From: Deltaproteobacteria bacterium
Lineage (GTDB): Bacteria > Desulfobacterota > Desulfobacteria > Desulfobacterales > B30-G6
NCBI GenBank assembly: GCA_003647375.1
Contig: QMMS01000167.1
Location: 1 to 9,819, forward strand
Reading direction: 5' to 3'
Length of the DNA stretch: 9,819 nt
Part shown: positions 7,036 through 9,819 of the stretch, piece by piece
Layout of the letters: each line of letters begins with the position of its first letter
Position numbering within the stretch: position 1 is the first letter of the stretch
Program-made: the position numbers and the translations under genes
The notes under the pieces: model-generated
Databases searched by the model: none
The model's input: only the letters and a program-made list of their open reading frames with translations
Told to the model about the DNA's origin: nothing

Positions 7036-7071
7036 CTGTTTACAACAGTATGTTTTGTGCAGAAAATACTG
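7036..7071. promoter_or_regulatory. overlapping palindromes upstream of the ABC operon, possible operator
   Basis: CTGTT-TAC-AACAG (7036-7048) is a perfect 13-base palindrome with a 3-base centre. It overlaps a second dyad, CAGTAT-N14-ATACTG (7046-7071). Both lie 50-86 bases before the binding-protein start codon, in the expected promoter region. The first resembles GntR-type sites in layout, but I cannot assign a regulator. Confidence 0.35.
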
Positions 7072-7175
7072 AAAAAAATCGTGGCGCAAGTTATCGCGTC
7101 CTGCAGTCACAAGCCATCGACTTTCCCCCAGTAGATAGATGATCCAAAAGATAGGAACTTGCTTTTTTCTAAATC

Positions 7176-7196
7176 AAGTATGTCAAAACGATACTT
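7176..7196. promoter_or_regulatory. AAGTAT-N9-ATACTT dyad with embedded TTGACA
   Basis: Inverted arms at 7176-7181 and 7191-7196 share the AGTAT/ATACT half-site with the dyad at 7046-7071. A minus-strand TTGACA (7186-7181) lies inside, but no good -10 element follows at 16-18 bases. An alternative weak promoter is TTGATT (7177-7172), 18 bases, TATCTT (7153-7148). The element lies between the acetyltransferase stop codon and the ABC operon. Confidence 0.25.
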
Positions 7197-7220
7197 TTGC
7201 GTCAACAGCTTATTAAATGC

Positions 7221-7718
7221 TTATCTTAGATGGCATTCTTTGGTCATGGAGAGTTGACTCCCGGCTTCCTGGTCCAAGAACGAATCCTTGAAGCCACCGC
7301 TGCGGTAGAGTCTGCGAGCAGTAGTATTGTTCTCCTGAACTTCGAGGGTTATCTTACAGCAGTCCATGTCACGAGCAATGGTTTCGATTTCCCCCAAGAG
7401 CGCCCTGCCAATCCCCTGTCCCCTGAAATCTTCCAACACCATAAAATCATGGATGTTTATCAAGGATTTTGCATGAAACGTCGAAAAGCCGAGAAAACAG
7501 ATGGCCATGCCCACATATTCCCCTTCTGTTCTCGCCAGCAGGACAACGGCATTTTGCGTTCGCTCCAAACCAGGCACCAGTGCATCCAGAACATGATCTT
7601 TGATTTTCCTTCGAAAGCCCAGCAAGCCCTTTGCATAGGCATTTAATAAATAAGGTATAGCCGACCGTTGTTTTGGATTCGTATAGTCTGCCCGTATGAT
7701 TTCAGCAGAATGCGTCAT
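7221..7718 (-). CDS. GNAT-family N-acetyltransferase
   Basis: The 165-residue soluble protein is a single GNAT domain. Residues 86-97 (SLINIHDFMVLE) form the beta4 strand, followed by the acetyl-CoA pyrophosphate loop RGQGIGRALL (99-108), a full match to the R/Q-x-x-G-x-G/A consensus. Then ITLEVQENNTTARRLYRSGGF (123-143) gives motif B, with the usual Asn and the Tyr138 position that commonly serves as general acid. The acceptor is unknown; similar proteins acetylate small molecules, antibiotics or protein N-termini. The start at 7718 has GGGAG 7-8 bases upstream. It is divergent from the lipoprotein gene. On its other side it is 235 bases from the ABC operon on the same strand, so it may or may not be cotranscribed. 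It has no detailed similarity by eye to the GNAT half at 1488-1960. Confidence 0.9.
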   Translation of the reverse strand: MTHSAEIIRADYTNPKQRSAIPYLLNAYAKGLLGFRRKIKDHVLDALVPGLERTQNAVVLLARTEGEYVGMAICFLGFSTFHAKSLINIHDFMVLEDFRGQGIGRALLGEIETIARDMDCCKITLEVQENNTTARRLYRSGGFKDSFLDQEAGSQLSMTKECHLR

Positions 7719-7880
7719 TGTGTATCTCCCATGATAGGTTTCATTCCTAAAAAAAATCAGTCAATGTCAAATTTTACTTGATTTTTTAAAAATAGTTATT
7801 TATAAATTTTAATCTATTGAAATATTTTATTCAATTATATTTTATGAATGATATTCATTTTTCTATTTAGGAGGATAGAC
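7719..7880. promoter_or_regulatory. AT-rich divergent promoter region
   Basis: The spacer separates the divergent acetyltransferase and lipoprotein genes. On the plus strand, TTGATT (7778-7783), 17 bases, TATAAA (7801-7806) is a reasonable sigma-70 match. On the minus strand, TTGAAT, 17 bases, TAAAAT is found at about 7835-7807. Because the region is strongly AT-rich, such matches have limited weight. A dyad ATTGAA-N8-TTCAAT (7816-7835) lies between them. Confidence 0.4.
7844..7862. promoter_or_regulatory. Fur-box-like site upstream of the lipoprotein gene
   Basis: AATGATATTCATT (7847-7859) matches 12 of 13 central bases of the classical Fur consensus core AATGATAATCATT; over the whole 19-base consensus the match is only about 13 of 19. 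It ends about 20 bases before the lipoprotein start codon, downstream of the candidate -10 at 7801. Repression by iron-loaded Fur is possible but inferred from the match only. Confidence 0.35.
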
Positions 7881-8219
7881 ATGTCAAGAACGCGAACTCT
7901 GTTGATTACCATCATAGTATTTTCCACAATCTTAGGACTTATGGCACTAATGGGCTGCGGCCCCTCCAAGGAAAAACAGCAGATGTCCGGATTTTTATCG
8001 GAATACAACCAGGCGGTCAAAACATATACCGAACTTTCGAAAAAAGCGGACACGAACGGCATTTCTGAAATGAAAACTAAAGTTGACTCTTTTATGTCCC
8101 GATGGTCGGATCTGAAAATGGAAATGGCAAGTGAAATCACTCCCCAGGACCTGAATCAACTGGACGACGAATTCAAAATGATCACAAAAAAATACCAGGC
8201 AATCAGTGCCGCAACCTAA
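7881..8219 (+). CDS. small predicted outer-membrane lipoprotein, function unknown
   Basis: The 112-residue protein begins with a lipoprotein signal peptide: basic MSRTR, a hydrophobic core (7-24), and the lipobox L23-M24-G25-C26. The residue after the Cys is Gly, not Asp, so sorting to the outer membrane is expected in a Gram-negative cell. The mature part (about 87 residues) is hydrophilic, rich in Lys, Met and acidic residues, and looks helical (FLSEYNQAVKTYTELSKKA... and LNQLDDEFKMITKKYQ), with possible short coiled coil. I recognise no family. The start is fixed by a perfect AGGAGG 6-7 bases before ATG 7881; an earlier in-frame ATG at 7848 would put unneeded charged residues before the signal and lies in the promoter region. 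Its stop codon overlaps that of the convergent dehydrogenase gene. Confidence 0.8.
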   Translation: MSRTRTLLITIIVFSTILGLMALMGCGPSKEKQQMSGFLSEYNQAVKTYTELSKKADTNGISEMKTKVDSFMSRWSDLKMEMASEITPQDLNQLDDEFKMITKKYQAISAAT

Positions 8220-9640
8220 TGCGACAAGCTTTTGCGGGCAACTTCCCAGAGTCCCTCAGCCAGGGTCGGATGCGCATGGATCGTCTGTGCCAGGTCCCGG
8301 GCGGTCGCACCCATTTTGATAGCCAGAACCGCCTCCGCGATCAGCTCCGTGGCATGTTCTCCGATAATATGCACACCCAGAATACGGCCGGACTGCTTCT
8401 CCGTTATCATCTTGATCTGTCCGGATATTTCACCTTTGGCCTGGGACATTCCCAGCTCCCTGAAGAGAAATGTGTCTGCATTAAAATCGATTCCCGCGGC
8501 TTTTGTTTCACTTTCGGTGAGGCCAACGTCGGCCACCTCCGGGAACGTATAAATTCCTGACGGCACAGCATCATAGTCCATCCGCCGTTGACCGCCCAGA
8601 CAGTTTTCCATGGCCACAAGACCTTCCATGGATGCCACATGTGCCAGCATGATTTTTTTAGGTCCCAGGATATCTCCGATGGCATAGACATCCGCAACCC
8701 GGGTCTCCATCTTCTCATTGGTAAGGACCCACCCCTTGTTGTCCAGGTCAATTTCCATCTGTACGAGTCCAATGCCATTTGAGTTGGGTGCACGACCGAC
8801 TGTTAGAAAAACTGCATCTGCCTGGAGTTGACGGTCTATAGAAGACGCATGGGAAGTCTCTTCAAAAAACGGCGATGGGCCGAGGGTAGCCATCACCCGC
8901 CCTTCTGCTGTGGGTTGAAAACCGGCAATGGTGGTTTTCAGGTGAACCGTAATTTTATTTTTTTTCATTTCCCTAAGCAGCGTCTTACTCATATCCACGT
9001 CTACGTTCGGCAAAGGAATCAAACGGTCCATGGCTTCCACAACGGTCACGTCTGAGCCGAATTGCTTGAAAATAAATGCGAACTCGGCACCGATAACGCC
9101 CCCGCCCAGGATAATGATTTTTCGTGGCACAGTTTCCAGTTTCAAAATATCGTCCGAGGAGAGGATGTGCCTGCCGTCGAAGGAAAGATGCGGCAGACCC
9201 TGGGGCCGGGAACCCGTTGCCAGTATGAGCTTATCCCCCACCACTTCGTGGGATGCCCCCGCTCGGTCTACTACCCGGACGAGGTGCGGGTCGACAACTT
9301 CCCCGGTTCCCTTGATCAGCGTCACCTTTCCGGCCTTGAAAGCCTTGTCGATACCGCTCACCAGGGTTGACACCACCTTATCCTTGCGGGCCATGATGGC
9401 CGTAAAATTCGGCTGGATCTCCCCGTTAAAATCGATGCCGTAGGTCTTGAGCCGTTCCGCTTTCCTGGCCGCTTCCGCCGAACTCTTCAAGGTCTTGGTG
9501 GGAATACATCCCCAGTTCAGGCAGGTTCCCCCGAGGTTGTCGTTCTCGATAACCGTCACCCGGGCACCTAATTCCGCCCCCCTCAAGGCAGCCACGTATC
9601 CGCCCGGCCCTGCGCCCAAAATTGTAATCCGTTTTGCCAT
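8216..9640 (-). CDS. lpdA: dihydrolipoyl dehydrogenase (E3)
   Basis: The 474-residue cytosolic flavoprotein reoxidises the dihydrolipoyl groups of 2-oxoacid dehydrogenase or glycine-cleavage complexes with NAD+. Visible are the FAD dinucleotide motif GAGPGG (9-14), the redox disulfide C40/C45 in GGTCLNWGCIPTK, the second Rossmann motif ILGGGVIGAEFA for NAD, the ATG and VGRAPN segments, the FAD-ribityl AIGD motif, and the C-terminal HAHPTLAE with catalytic H457 and E462 (the Glu hydrogen-bonds the His). Length is normal for the family. A Ser/Phe-rich stretch (GPSPFFEETSHASSIDRQ) before the QADAVFLTVGR strand is somewhat longer than usual. The start has AAGGA 8 bases upstream and a good promoter directly before it. 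No E1, E2 or H-protein gene is seen here, so its partner complex is encoded elsewhere. The stop codon overlaps the lipoprotein stop codon tail to tail. Confidence 0.96.
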   Translation of the reverse strand: MAKRITILGAGPGGYVAALRGAELGARVTVIENDNLGGTCLNWGCIPTKTLKSSAEAARKAERLKTYGIDFNGEIQPNFTAIMARKDKVVSTLVSGIDKAFKAGKVTLIKGTGEVVDPHLVRVVDRAGASHEVVGDKLILATGSRPQGLPHLSFDGRHILSSDDILKLETVPRKIIILGGGVIGAEFAFIFKQFGSDVTVVEAMDRLIPLPNVDVDMSKTLLREMKKNKITVHLKTTIAGFQPTAEGRVMATLGPSPFFEETSHASSIDRQLQADAVFLTVGRAPNSNGIGLVQMEIDLDNKGWVLTNEKMETRVADVYAIGDILGPKKIMLAHVASMEGLVAMENCLGGQRRMDYDAVPSGIYTFPEVADVGLTESETKAAGIDFNADTFLFRELGMSQAKGEISGQIKMITEKQSGRILGVHIIGEHATELIAEAVLAIKMGATARDLAQTIHAHPTLAEGLWEVARKSLSH

Positions 9641-9669
9641 GTCTTATTCCTTTCCCTAAATTTAAATTG

Positions 9670-9698
9670 AATATAGAAAAACTAAGCTTTTCTGTCAA
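9670..9698 (-). promoter_or_regulatory. sigma-70-type promoter of the dihydrolipoyl dehydrogenase gene
   Basis: On the minus strand, TTGACA (9698-9693) is a perfect -35, the spacer is exactly 17 bases, and TATATT (9675-9670) matches 5 of 6 -10 bases. The expected transcription start is near 9663, giving a leader of only about 20-25 bases that just contains the AAGGA ribosome site. This is the best promoter in the window. Confidence 0.8.
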
Positions 9699-9766
9699 AA
9701 TAAAATCGTTATAAGTCCCTCAGCCAAGGGTACCCCATAGTTGCATAAACAACATGGCAAATACTA

Positions 9767-9786
9767 TATAATAATTTGTTATTATA
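9767..9786. repeat. AT-only palindrome upstream of the dehydrogenase promoter
   Basis: TATAATAA (9767-9774), loop TTTG, TTATTATA (9779-9786) is a perfect 8-bp inverted repeat with both arms purely A/T. On the plus strand TTGCAT (9741-9746), 18 bases, TATATA (9765-9770) may be a weak promoter for a gene beyond the right edge. The palindrome could be an operator for a divergent gene pair. The rest of 9641-9819 shows no gene. Confidence 0.4.
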
Positions 9787-9819
9787 CTAAATATCGTTGC
9801 GATAGCGCTGTTTTTTGGA

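Noticed and set aside
8250..8267. AGTCCCTCAGCCA followed by GGGT occurs here and again at about 9713-9730 with one extra A
   Set aside because: The first copy is coding sequence of the dehydrogenase; a 13-base exact match within about 10 kb is near chance expectation, and the flanks are unrelated.
9792..9816. TATCG-TTG-CGATA hairpin followed by GCGCTG and six T, possible terminator
   Set aside because: The stem is only 5 bp, the T run is six bases away from it, and no plus-strand gene ends before it within the window.

Overview
The window looks like a chromosomal stretch from an anaerobic Deltaproteobacterium (Desulfobacterota, perhaps a Desulfobacterales sulfate reducer). This is inferred from family content only: an acetyl-CoA hydrolase/GNAT fusion relative, an AcuB-like CBS protein, an ArsA-family ATPase and an orphan receiver, with moderate GC in genes and AT-rich spacers. 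No taxonomic marker gene is present.

Layout. Left part (2-2627, plus strand): the C-terminal part of an ArsA-type ATPase, a single-domain response regulator, an N-terminally truncated acetyl-CoA hydrolase/GNAT fusion, and a CBS-pair/ACT-like protein whose first CBS domain is also cut short. These last two adjacent genes look eroded at their 5' ends. A roughly 420-base AT-rich gap (2628-3044) follows, holding at most one tiny unexplained ORF. Middle part (3045-6985, minus strand, read from right to left): a polar amino-acid ABC uptake system (periplasmic binding protein, permease, ATPase), then a class-V PLP enzyme of the 'cysteine desulfurase-like' type without the usual catalytic cysteine. 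Hairpins lie between the binding protein and the permease and between the ATPase and the PLP enzyme; permease and ATPase overlap by ATGA. Right part: a GNAT acetyltransferase (minus), a small predicted outer-membrane lipoprotein (plus) across an AT-rich divergent spacer with a Fur-box-like site, and a dihydrolipoamide dehydrogenase (minus) with a clear sigma-70 promoter.

How it works together. The ABC cassette probably imports a polar amino acid, and the downstream PLP enzyme may act on an imported amino acid or a derivative; this is inferred from order and strand. The dehydrogenase would supply an E3 subunit to 2-oxoacid dehydrogenase or glycine cleavage complexes encoded elsewhere. I see no CRISPR, tRNA, rRNA, transposase or phage gene, and no convincing new multi-gene system. 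The items most worth checking are the paired 5' gene erosion, the Cys-less desulfurase-like enzyme beside the transporter, and the palindromes and hairpins around the ABC operon.
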